64,000 nt of DNA from positions 41,004,683 through 41,068,682 of the forward strand of contig JASXTE010000002.1 in the NCBI GenBank assembly GCA_030280995.1, in the 5' to 3' direction. Shown piece after piece: positions 34,404-45,540 of this stretch. How positions within the stretch are numbered: the first letter of the stretch is position 1; every line of letters begins with the position of its first letter. This DNA comes from Hemileia vastatrix (Eukaryota; Basidiomycota; Pucciniomycetes; Pucciniales; Zaghouaniaceae). The position numbers and the translations under genes were made by a program. A model generated the notes under the pieces. The model was not told the origin of the DNA. It saw only the letters and a program-made list of their open reading frames with translations, and did no database searches.

Positions 34404-34755
34404 CTAGGGTTAGGTTTATTCAAATCTAATGTTCTTTTTACTGAAGATTCTCCTGAAGGCTACCTTTTATTTCCTACTAACAGATTTGAATTTAATATAG
34501 TGGTTGCTGAGATATTGACCGTTAAAGTTGAGCCTTTTTTTACCAATTTAAAGTTTTATTTCATTTTTTTATGTAACAAATTAGGGTTAGTTTTATTTAA
34601 AGCACATGTCCCTTAACTGAAGATTCTACTAAAGCATATCTCTCATCTTACACAAATAGGTTTGAATTAGTTTCAGTGGTTGTTGAGATTTTGACCTTTG
34701 AAGTTGAGCCTTTTTTCCAAATTTCACTTTTCTTATTTCACATTTTTATATTGCA
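34404..34755 (+). repeat. Tandem duplication of about 180 bp inside the Harbinger element
   Basis: The block starting agggttaggtttatt at about 34404 recurs diverged from about 34583 (agggttagttttatt). Shared landmarks in both copies are actgaagattct, the gtggttg-tgagat stretch and aagttgagcctttttt. Non-coding; it lies directly upstream of the TET/JBP-like remnant. Confidence 0.65.
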
Positions 34756-34830
34756 TATTTAGAGGATAAGGATTCTGAAACTCTTATATGATTATTATCT
34801 AGGCATTTCAATTATATAGGCATATATTCA

Positions 34831-35432
34831 TTGCTCAAGAATATCACTAAAGCTCAAAAAGATGAAGATTTTTGCTTATGGGACACTCTACCTTCCTTTA
34901 ACTCTTTTCTTGCTCTTCAACTCAAAAAGCTCTGTAATAAAGCATTTGAAAAAAATAATGAACTTGAAACCAAAGTTGGAATACCAAATGGGAAGATATC
35001 ACCCACAAATATCTTTTATTTTCTAACGTTATTATCACTCATTCTGGATTTCAAAATAGGATTCATATCGATAGGGATGACGCCAATTTTCTAACTTTTG
35101 GTATATTCTCATATATCAATCCAATAACTGGCCAACCAATACCATCTCCAGCCAAAATTAAAGGACATGGTTTATATTTTCCAGACCACCGGTGCATCAT
35201 TGATTTTGGTTTGGGAAATGGTATCATCAAAACTATTTGGAATTCTTCTAAGGATAATCTTCAAACAACCAAAGCTCCTCCTGGTTTGGAATCCTGTCAA
35301 GATTTCACACATTTTGGTTGCTCATTTCAAATCAGTCATAAGTTGATTCAAAGAATCAACAAGGTAAAGAAAGAAGGTAAAGTTATTCAATTTAAAAAAA
35401 CTTTATCTAGATCCAAAAAGTATGGGGATTAG
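34831..35432 (+). pseudogene. TET/JBP-like 2-oxoglutarate/Fe(II) dioxygenase remnant
   Basis: The reading resembles the large family of fungal TET/JBP-like oxygenases, whose relatives oxidise methylated bases in DNA. Seen: a helical part with LQLKKLCNKAFEKNNELETK, then after a one-base shift near 34985 the HxD iron motif in IHIDRDDANF (His codon 35064-35066, Asp 35070-35072), LTFGIFSYINPITGQPIP, the glycine-rich strand KGHGLYFPDHRCIIDFG and a tail HFGCSFQISHKLIQRI. I do not see a convincing distal His near NSSKDNLQTT, where related proteins keep one, so activity is doubtful. Only the C-terminal part is recognisable. The assignment is from memory of the family; a profile search would settle it. 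Confidence 0.55.
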
Positions 35433-35520
35433 AGTTGTCATCGAAAATTATATATTTTTCTCATAAATTTTTAATAAATATTTTTTATATATCAATTTGC
35501 TCAATTAAAGTGATGAGCCA

Positions 35521-35730
35521 ATGACCTTTGGTTGTATAACAGGTAATCATGATAACATTTATTTGCTTCATGGGGTTCCTCTAGCCTATACCTGTGGAAA
35601 GTCCCAAACTTTTGTTTCTAGATTTGATCTTCATTTTTGCTTGAGGAATTGTCATTACTTTAAACTAGGGAAATTGATATATATTGGATATTTATTTAAT
35701 AATTTATGTAATTATATTAAATTTAGATGA
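35521..35730 (+). other. Unassigned short open frame after the TET-like remnant
   Basis: A 69-codon frame with several Cys and His residues (GCITGN, YTCGKS, CLRNCHYF). No family recognised. It may be a decayed exon of the same Harbinger cargo or chance. Confidence 0.2.
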
Positions 35731-35732
35731 CT

Positions 35733-36170
35733 TCCACCCCTTACTTCAATAAAATGCAGTGGGGAGGGTTATTGCCGAATTTTCAAATCTGACATTCAAA
35801 ATTGAAGACTTGTAAAAATTTTGGTGATACCCACCCCTTGCTTCAATAAAATGTAGGGGGGGGGGGTATTGCCAAATTTTCAAATGTAACATGTAAAATT
35901 TTTGACTTGTAAATATTTTGGTGAAAATTTTTTGGTGATACCTGTCCCTTACTTCAATAAAATTCAGGGGGGGTGTTGCCAAAATTTCTTATAAGACTTG
36001 TGAAATTCTTGACTTGTAAGAATTTTGGGGATACCGGTAAAATGCAGGGGGTAGTAAAGCCAAAGTTTCATATAAGACTTTCAAGATTCATGACATGAAA
36101 TAATTTTGGTGATACCTACCCCTTACTTCAAAAAAATTTTGGGGATGGGGGATTGTCAAATTTTCAAAGG
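35733..36170 (+). repeat. Degenerate minisatellite, four to five units of about 80-110 bp
   Basis: Units share cccttacttcaataaaatgc, a G-run, ttgccaaattttcaaat, gacttgtaa and ttttggtgatacc. Units start near 35737, 35838, 35946, 36030 and 36120. Length and G-run vary between units. Non-coding, within the Harbinger element. Confidence 0.75.
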
Positions 36171-36322
36171 AGACATGAAAATTTTATTTAAAAAAAGAAT
36201 ATTTAACATTAAAATACAAAAATTCAAATAATGATTGATAGAGTAATGAAATACAGGAAATTATTGTAAATTTTATGTACAAATAAATATGAAGAGTTGA
36301 ATTGTGAGAGAAATAAGGCAAA

Positions 36323-37671
36323 CTAGTCATCAAAAAATTTCCTTAAAAGTTCAATTTCCTCAACAGATTTATTAGCTTTAACACATTCTATCAAGAAATC
36401 TTTATTTTTGGAATTTTCTTTATGATCAAACTTATACTTCATCTGCTCTAATAGGTTTTGATGTTTGAGTGTTTTCTCCTCTTTTTTTGATTTTTCAATA
36501 ATTAGAGTTAACTCAAACTTCTTCTCCTCCAAATATTAGGCCTGATAATCTTTCCGTAAAGAGAGCTTGTACTTCCTCTCATCCAAATCTTGTAGCCTAT
36601 CATCCCTCCTTAAAGAGGGCTCACATTTCTTCTTTTCAAAGCTTAGAGTCTCTTTAGCAATTTTCACTTTTTCTAGAGTGATAATAAAAATTAACATAAA
36701 GTAGAAGAAAAGCAGAGTAAAGTAATAAGAGGTATGGTATCACTTACCAGCATCATGTTTCTCTAAAAATTGTTCCATAGACAAAAAAGGGGTTTGTGAT
36801 GAAGTATCACTTTTTTGTCTTCTTTGGGAGTGGAAATTTACACTACTTGAAGCCCTACGCTTCTTATTCAAGGTCATATTTTCCTCATCATCATTGTTGC
36901 TACCTTCAGACTCAGTTGATTGAGGATCCTGGGTTTGTTTGTCAGCCTTTTAAGAAATAAAAAAAATAAGTAAATAAAAAAATAGAATTGATAAGATAAA
37001 AGAAAAAAGAAACAGACTTGAGTTAGATTTTGCTGGGTTAAATCGCCAATAGGATCTACAGAAAAGCTATCTAGATTGGTCTCATTCAAATGAGTGGAGA
37101 CTTGAGTGGAGGAAGATGATGGGAAAAAATTTGCTTCAACATCATGTTTGGAGATAGGATCTTCTCCATCCAATATGTTTACAGGATTAAAATTGGCTCG
37201 CTCTCCAAAAATTGCATCCATTAATTTAAAGTAAGGAAATAAATATTCAAGTTTATTGTCTGTGGATTTGATGCCCTTAGTTATATTGATGTTGGTAACC
37301 CCAACACCAGTTGGAGATGAAAGAGCATTTTCCTTCTTGTATTTGGCTTGGTAATGCTTGAAGCGTTCAGACATCTGTTTAGGAAAAAGATCAATCCTTC
37401 CCTTGGTCTTATTCCGTAATTCATTTGCCATTAGAAGATAGCCATTAACTTTTGATGCTGGGGGCTGTCCTACTTTAGTCGCATACTCAGTACCAAAACA
37501 AGAATCATAGTTAGATTTAGTTTTCAGCTAGTTGATAAGAATGAGATGATCATCTATTTTTAATTGAACAGTCTTAGATTTCTTGGCTGAGCAGGGGAAA
37601 GAGAGAGTAATGGGATTTGAAGAACAACTGGGGGAAGGCTGTCTTTGAGAATATCTATGATGACGAGGCAT
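36323..37671 (-). pseudogene. Harbinger second protein (lysine-rich, coiled-coil; MYB/SANT-type role expected)
   Basis: PIF/Harbinger elements normally carry a second gene for a DNA-binding partner of the transposase. Here the - strand gives a start MPRHHRYSQRQPSPS at 37671, a region with NELRNKTKGRIDLFPKQMSE and RFKHYQAKYKKE (36874-37431), a Ser/Thr-rich acidic linker, a basic stretch NKKRRASS and a C-terminal coiled coil with EEKKFELTLIIEKSKKEEKT (36323-36532). A clear intron, GTAAGT...CTAG, lies at 36748-36673, and another probable one at about 37019-36951. An in-frame stop sits near 37528. I could not identify the SANT fold from sequence alone, so the role rests on position. Confidence 0.5.
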
Positions 37672-38051
37672 GTTGAGATATTTGAAGATGAAAAGGAGAA
37701 GAAATAAATAGATGAGATGGGGAGGGGTTTTGAACAGATAGAATGAATAGACAGGATGGAAGTGCGCAGCAAGGTAGGGAGGCTGGCACATCCAGAAAGT
37801 TGTCCAAGATGTGGTTATGAAAAATTGATGATAAAAATGTCAGATAGAGGTGAAAATTGACAAGTAAAGTATCTAATAACCCAATTATTAGCAAAAATAA
37901 TTGCAGAAGGTAATTGAGGTATGCATATTATTTTCCGCAATTAAATTAATTGGGGATCCCTGAACATTGATACCCTCTAATATAATTATATATAAGTAAT
38001 TAATTAATTAGTTTATAATTTTAAAATTATAATATGTAATTATAATATAAT

Positions 38052-38253
38052 AGGGGGTATCAAAGTTGGAAATTTTTTATTATTTAAAAGGTATTTCACA
38101 GCACTAAGAGAAAGCCAGAAAATTCACATTTATACTCAGTAAAAAAGGTGGTTTTAGGGGAACAATATGGCATATTATAGATAATAATCATGGTTGATTT
38201 GGTAGAAAAATGAGGTATTTTGATATGGAAGATTTCTAACTTTGACACTCTCT
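38052..38253 (+). mobile_element. Harbinger-type MITE 1
   Basis: 202 bp with inverted ends agggggtatcaaagttgg and the complement of ctaactttgacactctct; target duplication aat (38049-38051 and 38254-38256). The ends differ from those of the large Harbinger element mainly at one base (tcaaag versus tcaatg), so it is probably mobilised by the same transposase family. No coding capacity. Confidence 0.88.
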
Positions 38254-38289
38254 AATATTATATTAATAAATAAATAGTTTATAATTATT

Positions 38290-38490
38290 AGGGGGAATAA
38301 AAGTTGGAAACCTTCCATTTCTAAATACCTCTTCTTTTCAACAAATCAACCATGATTATTTTTTAAAATATGCCATATTTTTCCCTAAAAACACCCTTTT
38401 TACTGTGATTTAATGTCAAGTTTGTGGCTTTCTTTTTGTGTTGTGAAATACCTTTTAAATAATTACAAATATCTAACTTTGATACCCCCT
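38290..38490 (-). mobile_element. Harbinger-type MITE 2, inverted copy of MITE 1
   Basis: 201 bp whose reverse complement aligns along its length with MITE 1 (shared ggtatttcac, aatatggcatatt, aatcatggttgattt). Target duplication att (38287-38289 and 38491-38493). Only 36 bp separates it from MITE 1, so the pair can fold into a long hairpin. Confidence 0.88.
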
Positions 38491-38789
38491 ATTAAATACG
38501 TTAAAAGGGCTCATTTTAATTGAGTATAATGTATTAGTTATTTATTTAATTGTATTTACAATTTATATAGTAATAAAGTCTATATAACTCATATTTTAAT
38601 TTATTAATATAATTTAGTTATTTTAAGTTTATTTCTCAATATAAATTTAATTTAACTACATAAATAAAAATAGAAATTTTCCATTTTTAAGTTCAATAAA
38701 ATATTATAACATTTTACTGGACTCCTGGTACAGCCTGGCTGACACTCCCTCACTCCAAAAAACCAATAAAAATGTTAAGATTTTTTCTT

Positions 38790-38945
38790 TTTATACTTTT
38801 TTAATAGATAATAAAGGTTAGAAATTTCTTTTCCAGGTATCCATGCATCATTCTAAGATGCTTTATTCTTTTATCTCAATAAATATTCAGTACCCTTTTC
38901 AGCAGTGATAATTCTATCATCAAGAATCTTAACAATTTCTGCAGT
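38790..38945 (-). pseudogene. Gypsy-B chromodomain
   Basis: On the - strand, after the integrase tail (GDEVLISTVHFNLQG, about 39000-39210, then RKHPVFPISL), comes AEIVKILDDRI, GTEYLLR, a stop where the conserved Trp of the chromodomain is expected, then KNKAS, another stop and NDAWIPGKEI. This matches the chromodomain that chromovirus integrases use to bind modified histone H3. Two stops show it is dead. Confidence 0.6.
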
Positions 38946-38959
38946 TTCTGTGACTCCTT

Positions 38960-41900
38960 GAGGATTTTTCTTAGGTCTCCCTTTCCTTCTAGGAAATAAG
39001 TCACTGTTGGACGTATAAGGTTTTTATCAGGGAAATGGGGAAAACAGGATGTTTTCTATCATATGAAGAATACAGTTCTACTTCTACTGCATTATTACCA
39101 ACCATTATTTTAACAACAAATGGAATTACAAATGGATCTTTTAATTTTTTGTTTCCCTGTAAATTGAAGTGGACTGTAGATATCAGTACTTCATCACCTT
39201 TAATACATGTGTAATCTTTATGGGATTTATCCCATTTTTTTTCTCATATTCAAATGCCTTATCAATACAACCTTGAGCATGTTTTCTACATAGTTGTTTC
39301 ATTTTCATAAAAGATTTTACACCAGGATGTAGTTCCAACCTTTGTAATTTATTATTGAGAATTTGAGCAGGAGTATTAGGGAAATAACCTAGCCAGAGCT
39401 CAAAAGTCTTTTTCTCAGTGACAGAGTGAACAGTGCTATTATAAGCAAATTCAAGACATGGTAATAGAGTAAGCCAATCATGAGTGAATCTTTCATTATC
39501 TTTATATTATAATCCAAAGGAAAAATACCTTTTAATCATATCCTCCAAAGTTTGAATCATTCTTTCAGCTAAACCATCAGTTTGGGGATGGTGAGCAGTA
39601 GATAATTTCAACTCACAGACACATATATCCATCAATGACATCCAAAATTCAGAGGTAAACTTAGGGTCTCTGTCAGAGATGATGGCTTTGGGAAATAAAA
39701 CAATACTAAACATATGTGACCACCATAAGAAAGCTAAATCTTTGGTGGAGACATATTTATTGGTGGGAATAAATTTACACATTTTGGTGAATATATCCAC
39801 TATTACCCAACAAGAATTATAACTGTCTTTCCCTGCTACAGGAAGACCAGTGACAAAATCCATATTAATGATTTTTCAAGGAGAATCAGGTGCTTAAATA
39901 TGTTGCATTAACCCTGCCCTTCTACCTGTTAATCCTTTAGATTTTTGGAAAGATTCACAGGATTAAACATATAATTTTGTGTCCTCAGACATATTAGCCC
40001 ACCATGCAGTGTTTTTAATCCTGAAATGGTTTTTTCTAGATCAAAATGACAAGCTAAGATGTCATAATGACAAAGTTTTAAGATTGTTTCTTTCATTGAA
40101 GGAGTAATTAAAAGGACATTAGTAAGTTTTCTCATGTAATAAATATAACCATCATCAATAGAAAATTTTCCTCTATTCAGAGCATTTTGATACCTTGGGG
40201 GGAGAGTTTTTATCAATTTTTGGATTTAAGCATTCTTAGAATCATTCAAGATTGTAACTAATTTCTTAAGATTAGAATCATTCTCATATGATTCTGGAAT
40301 TAATTGCAATAATTCTTCTTCCATATCAACAATATATATACCATGTATATGAACTGTATCATCTTCTGGTACATAGGCAGGATTGGAATCATTATTTGGT
40401 AAAGGAAATCTTAAAAAAATATCTACATTGTAATAAAAATTACCAGCTCTGTGAATAATAGTCATTCTACCTCTGTATTCTTGAAAAGCAAGTTTCCACC
40501 TAAACATATGTCTATTTGGTGTTTTCAAGTTTAAGAGGGATTTTACAGCACTGAAATCAATAACTAAATCAAATTTATGATTATCTAGGTAATAATGAAG
40601 CTTTTCTAAAGCCCATACAACTGCTAAGCACACTAATTGAGTGGCACCATTCTTCAATTCACTATTTCTCAAGTTTCTTGAAATATAACAAATTACTACT
40701 TCTGAACATTTATCATTTATAATTTGTTTCTGGTGGATGTCAGCTCCTAGTCCAACAAAACTTGCATCTGTGTAGAATACAAAAGGTTTATTGAAATCTG
40801 GGAGAGCCAGGATTGGGACAGTCATTAAACATTTATTCAATGTATTAAAGGCTTTTTGTGTTTCCTCATTCCAGATAAAAGCTACATCTTTTGTGTTCAA
40901 TTTTGTAAGAGGTAAGGCTATGACTTGATAATTTTTGATATGTCTATAGTAGCCACAAATTCCCAAAAAACTTTGGATCTCTTTCACAGAAGTTGATGCT
41001 TTCACATTCTGGATTTCAGAAACATTATTTTGGTCTACACAGATCTGTAAGCCTGACACAACATTACCCAGGATTTTCAAGGATTGAAAACCAAGTTTAC
41101 ACTTCTTCAAAGATAGTGTCATGTTAATGTCATCCATTTTTTTGGAAGCCTCTATGTAAGTGGGTGATGTGTTCATCAAAAGTCTTGGAAAAAATTATAA
41201 TGTCATCAATATATACCTCAAACCATCCTTCAATAATTTCCTGATGAAATTTATTATCCATTACTTTCTGAAAGACTGAAGGGGAATTCTTAGGGCCAAA
41301 TGGCATTATCACATACTTATAAATCCCCATATGAGTTTCAAAAGCAAGAAATTCTGGGGATTCTTTTCAAAAGGGATCTGATGATAACCCTCATTACCAT
41401 GTAGGCAACTAATAAACTTTGAACCTTGAAATTTTGCATGTATGGAGTTTATCCTGGGTAAAGGGTAAATATCATCTACTGTGTAAGTATTTTAGGCTTT
41501 ATAATCCACACATAATCTAGCCTTATCTTTTTCATAAGAGATCAATACTGGAGAGATGACACAATATTTGGGGTAACATCTTCCTTTTTAATTATATCCA
41601 TTTTCAATAAGGTAGAAATATTATCTTTAATATCTTTACTTTTAGTGGGGGAAGCAGGATAAGCTTTTTCATTTAGACTTGGAGGAATATCACTCAAATT
41701 ACATGATAAAAAAATTTTCATTTCTACCTTGACAACTCCCAATTCATGGGATCCGTGAGCAAAAGCCATAGTGAAAGAAGTAGCTAAGGAAATTATAGAA
41801 TCTTTCTTTTCACCAGTTAACTGATCACCAAATGAAGCAGTATTTATTTCAGACAATAAATTTTCCATTTCTGCTGTTGTTCTTCCTTAACACTGAATAA

Positions 41901-42215
41901 ATGAATTAAAAGATTTCAATAGGTGCACAGAATGTTTTTTAGGAGGAGAAATTTTAAATTTTCTTTTTCCATTCATTCCCAATGCTAAACAATTGTTTTC
42001 TGGATCCAAATTTAATACCAAACATGGTTAAAATGTCATTACCCATAATAAACCAATTGCTTAAGTTATCATTTTTCATCACAACAAGCTCACAAACAGC
42101 TCTGACAAAGCCACCATTATATTTAAAGAATACAGTAGTTTTGTACTTTCCAATGGGACATAAAATAGAACCATAACCTCTCCAGTTTTCAGATGTTATA
42201 TGTAACAATTTACTA
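38960..42215 (-). pseudogene. Gypsy-B pol: reverse transcriptase, RNase H, integrase
   Basis: From the 5' side: a post-protease segment (41954-42215, with KLLHITSENWRGYGSILCPI), N-terminal reverse transcriptase (41542-41868, KKEDVTPNIVSSLQ), reverse transcriptase core (41130-41330, YVIMPFGPKNSPSVFQK and catalytic YIDD), thumb and RNase H (40226-41179, with KFLG-type SFLGICGYYRH, FYTDASFVGLG), integrase zinc region (39929-40216) and integrase core (39507-39863, MDFVTGLPVAGKDSYNSCW, SDRDPKFTSEFW, HPQTDGLAERMIQ), then the SH3-like tail. Stops and frame changes separate the parts. The closest resemblance I recall is to rust-fungus chromoviruses. Confidence 0.85.
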
Positions 42216-42220
42216 TGATA

Positions 42221-42481
42221 CACTACGCAATATAGGGGGTGGACTTGCTAGCAAGTCCTCAACCTGAACTCAGATGGAACTCAGATGGAACTCAGACTGA
42301 ACTCAGACTGAACCCATACTGAACTCTACTTGAACACCCACCTAAAACTGTTCTGCTGAGTGGTGTTCATCCCTGATTGTATGGTTCCTTTATCAATAGC
42401 TCAATGTGTGTTCAATCTATGGTGAGTTTGGGTCCAAGGTTGCGGACTTGATAGCAAGTCCACCCCCCATATTGTGTGGTG
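42221..42481 (+). mobile_element. CACTA-type MITE, copy 1
   Basis: 261 bp with ends cactacgcaatatagggggt and (inverted) caccacacaatatggggggt, target duplication ata (42218-42220 and 42482-42484). Removing it rejoins the Gypsy-B frame (NNY to HSKLL). Just inside the left end is an 11-bp tandem repeat, about six units of gaactcagatg or gaactcagact. The 5'-CACTA start, 3-bp duplication and subterminal repeats are hallmarks of the CACTA (EnSpm) superfamily. No coding capacity. Confidence 0.85.
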
Positions 42482-42484
42482 ATA

Positions 42485-42900
42485 ATTATTATCTACTGAA
42501 GAAAGTGCCTTTTAAGACACTACACTACCACCAGCACCAGAGTCAAGAACAACCTCAACATTTTTACCATTAAAGATAACTGGTGCTATCAAAGGGGAGA
42601 TTAATATGGAACTTTAAGTAATGTCTTTTATAGTTTCAGCATTCTCTACTGAAGATAAATCCAAGTTACAAGTTTCAGATAAATTATCCAAATATTTTAC
42701 ATCATGTTCTAGCATTAAAACATCATTGAGTGAATCATTCTCATAAGAGATATTACTATCACGGTCACTTGAAGATTCATCAAGTTCAACTGTAGCATCT
42801 TCAGGATCTTCAGTTTGTTCAACAAGATGAATTTTCTTGTCACAAACGTTTCCTTTTTTCCATAATTTTTTACATTTAAAACAAGTATTAGTTACATAAT
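42485..42900 (-). pseudogene. Gypsy-B gag C-terminus and protease
   Basis: The - strand reads a zinc-knuckle-like CFKCKKLWKKGNVC without the expected His, an acidic linker (VEQTEDPEDATVELDE) and the protease active site VEVVLDSGAGGSV near 42530-42560. A stop follows shortly. A CACTA-type MITE (42221-42481) interrupts the sequence just after the active site. Confidence 0.7.
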
Positions 42901-45178
42901 TTTATGGTGCAACTGGAGCAGAGGGTTTACCAGGATTTTCTGGAAATTTGGATGAAGGTTTGATTTTGTCATGGGAAGGCTCAAAGGATAATTCCTTGGT
43001 TCATATCTGTGGTTGAGTAATACCTCATTACAGATATTAATAAAAGAAGAATTTTCCCTCACATGCTCATTCCTAGCTACAATCAAATCTCTCAGTGAGT
43101 TTGGAAATTTATAGAGTATTTTGTCTCTCCTAATATCATAATCCATTTTTGGATCCATAGCTCTAAGAATTTTTTTATTTTAATGAGGAAAATAATAGGT
43201 CTCTCAGTAGAAGAGGATGTATATTTAGCATTCTCATATAATATTTGCTGTGCCAATCTGAACTTTGAACCACCAAATCGATTCTCAATTAATGTTTTCC
43301 CCTCAGCCCAAGTATAGTGGTGATTTTCTAGCAAGACAGACTCATACAACAGCAGGGAAACATTGGAGAATAAAGAAATCAGCTTAGAGACTGTTTCTTC
43401 ATCTAGCATTTTATAAAAATTTGTTAAATTATCAATTCTTTGGATAAAATTCTTCCAGTAAGTTAAAGAATAACCATCAAATGTGGGATATTGATCAAGT
43501 TTAGGCCAATTTTCATGGCTACTTGGCTGGTCAAATATAGAATTATATATGGTAATCAATTCCTGAAGCCTGGACAGGTGTTCAAAAATTTTATTATTGA
43601 AAGAAACAGCTGGCTCATGATGAGTATTGAAAAACTTTTTGTGGTGCACAGAAGAATTAATAGATACATTGTCAGGATGTTTAATTGAAACATTTAAAGG
43701 AGGGTAAGAACTACTTTTTTCAGGTTGTTTATCCTTATTCTTGATGGACTTATGAGCAGTAGTGTTAATTTGACTATCATGTCCATCAGGAATTAGAGGT
43801 AAGGTAGAGAATTTCCTCTCAAGATTAGACAAAGAATTTCTCAACCTAGGAATTCAGATAGTTGATCATTAATTTTTGTAAGAAATAAAAAATTTCTGTC
43901 TTCATATACTGAGAATTTACTACTCAAAGCTTGAAAACCCATTTTCAATGTTTTCAATTCCTTATGTAAGGATGAATTGTCATCCCTTAATGAAGAATTT
44001 TCATTTACAAGGGGTTTTAAATCATGAATAAGTTTATTTAAATTAGAAATCTTATCCAAAAGCGCCTTGTGATCATTTTTCAATTGTTTTTGATGAGCCA
44101 GAACAGTATTCAAGGTGCCTTTCAATTTAAAATAAGCAGTATCTTGAGCAGAAGAACTCACTTTACAATGTAAGTGCAGATTATTTAATCTGTCATTCTC
44201 ATGTTTCAACAAATCTTTCAGTAGTCTATCTCTGATAATATTAAAATAAGGAGAATCCTTTAATATTTACTCAGAAGTTTTCTTAAGAAAGACATAAACC
44301 TCAGGGGAAAAATAATCATTTTTTATTGAAAGAGAAGGATTAATTAAAGAATTTGAAGTTAAGTGTAAAGGTTCATCAAATGAAAATTTACTAATTATAT
44401 CATTTGGGCTACTCATAACAGGAAGTTGTCTTTTAATAGGTATATCAGTTCTTTCACCATGATCACAAATATTACCTGTAGAAGAAGATTTATTATTATA
44501 AATACCAACATGTTTATCAAACAAATTACTCACCATGGAAAGGGAGAAAACTTCCCCTGGGCTTTCTTTTTTCTACCTCCCTGATAGGGATGGGCCTGAG
44601 AAGGTTGATTGTAATTTTGTGTCCTGGATGGGCCAGGTTGATGAGCTGGTTGATGCTGTACATTCTGCTCGTAATGGCTCATGAGATAGTCCTACTTCCA
44701 GTGCTCCACTTCCAGAGTATTTTGATTTTTTTGGGAAGCTCTGAGGGTTTGATGGGACTGTAGTTGAGTCTGGGTGGCCTGTAAGGGAGGAGGAAGTGCC
44801 TGTCTGTGAGTAAAGAGCTCTTGAATTTTCCCCCAGAAGGTGTCTACCTTTGCCTTGTATCTCATACTGTCTGCCCTTAGTTCCTTTATGTGACTGGATA
44901 AATTGTTTACCAGCTGTGAAAGTGGAATCTTTTTTATCTTTATTTCTTTTAAAGGATTTTCCAGATTTATTAGAGGTTTTAATTCTTTCAGAGTTGTTAG
45001 GGGAGGGGGGTTTACCACTCCTTCTGACATTTTCATGTCCAGAAGAATTTGATTTATATTTGTAAGTAGAAGAATTTTTGTAAGTCAATTTAGAGGAGCT
45101 TACAGAGTCAACCTCAAATTCTACCTCAATTTCATCTACATTTAAGTTATCCATGCTTTCAGCCAAGTTACTAGACAT
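42892..45178 (-). pseudogene. Gypsy-B gag
   Basis: Starts with MSSNLAESMDNLNVDEIEVE at 45178, a Ser/Lys-rich disordered region, a region with KVDTFWGKIQELF that is readable after a frameshift (44692-45036), a coiled coil (43841-44212, LKHENDRLNNL, LHKELKTLKMG) and the Gag core (43092-43844, with WPKLDQYPTFDGYSLTYWKN and ENHHYTWAEGKTLIENRFGG), ending with YKFPNSLRDLIVARNEH (42892-43158). Split into five frames by shifts and stops. The coiled coil before the Gag core probably drives particle assembly. Confidence 0.75.
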
Positions 45179-45288
45179 GATATCTAAAAAAATTAAGTTT
45201 TTTTCAACAAGAGTGAACTGATTTTCACAAAAGTGGTGTTCAATACTTTAAAACAATAAGAATAAAAATATTAATATATTATTTGAGT

Positions 45289-45537
45289 CACTACGCAATA
45301 TAGGGGGTGGACTTTCTAGCAAGTCCTCCACCTGAACTCAGATGGAACTCAGACTGAACTCATACTGAACCCATACTGAAATCTACTTGAACACCCACCT
45401 AAAACTGTTCTTCTGAGTGGTGTTCATCCCTGATTTTATGGTTCCTTTATCAATAGCTCAATGTGTGTTCAATCTGTGGTGATTTTGGGTCCAAGGTTGT
45501 GGACTCTCTAGAAAGTCTCCCCCCATATCGTGTGGTG
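45289..45537 (+). mobile_element. CACTA-type MITE, copy 2
   Basis: 249 bp, same family and orientation as copy 1, one fewer 11-bp unit. Target duplication agt (45286-45288 and 45538-45540). It lies in the untranslated leader of Gypsy-B. Confidence 0.87.
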
Positions 45538-45540
45538 AGT

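Larger units (their letters stand above)
31931..37978 (+). mobile_element. PIF/Harbinger DNA transposon
   Basis: A 6048-bp element with terminal inverted repeats: agggggtatcaatgttcagg at the left, and at the right the complement, starting agagggtatcaatgttcagg. The 3-bp target duplication is aat (31928-31930 and 37979-37981). A subterminal inverted motif, aattgcggaa, lies near 31990 and 37938. The sister LTR shows the undisturbed site. It encodes a DDE transposase on the + strand and a lysine-rich, coiled-coil second protein on the - strand, the usual two-gene plan of this superfamily, with a TET/JBP-like remnant and a minisatellite between them. Confidence 0.9.
30904..38744 (-). repeat. Gypsy-B 3' LTR, split by Harbinger and two MITEs
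   Basis: Pieces 30904-31930, 37982-38051, 38257-38289 and 38494-38744 together match the uninterrupted LTR at 46180-47430. It contains a (GAA)n tract of about 48 units at 30942-31085 where the sister LTR has about five. It starts tgtccaccagtc and ends ggctgaca. Confidence 0.87.

Noticed and set aside
37528..37894. Three overlapping hydrophobic - strand frames near the right end of the Harbinger element
   Set aside because: Shadows of, or upstream of, the second Harbinger gene; no support for separate proteins.
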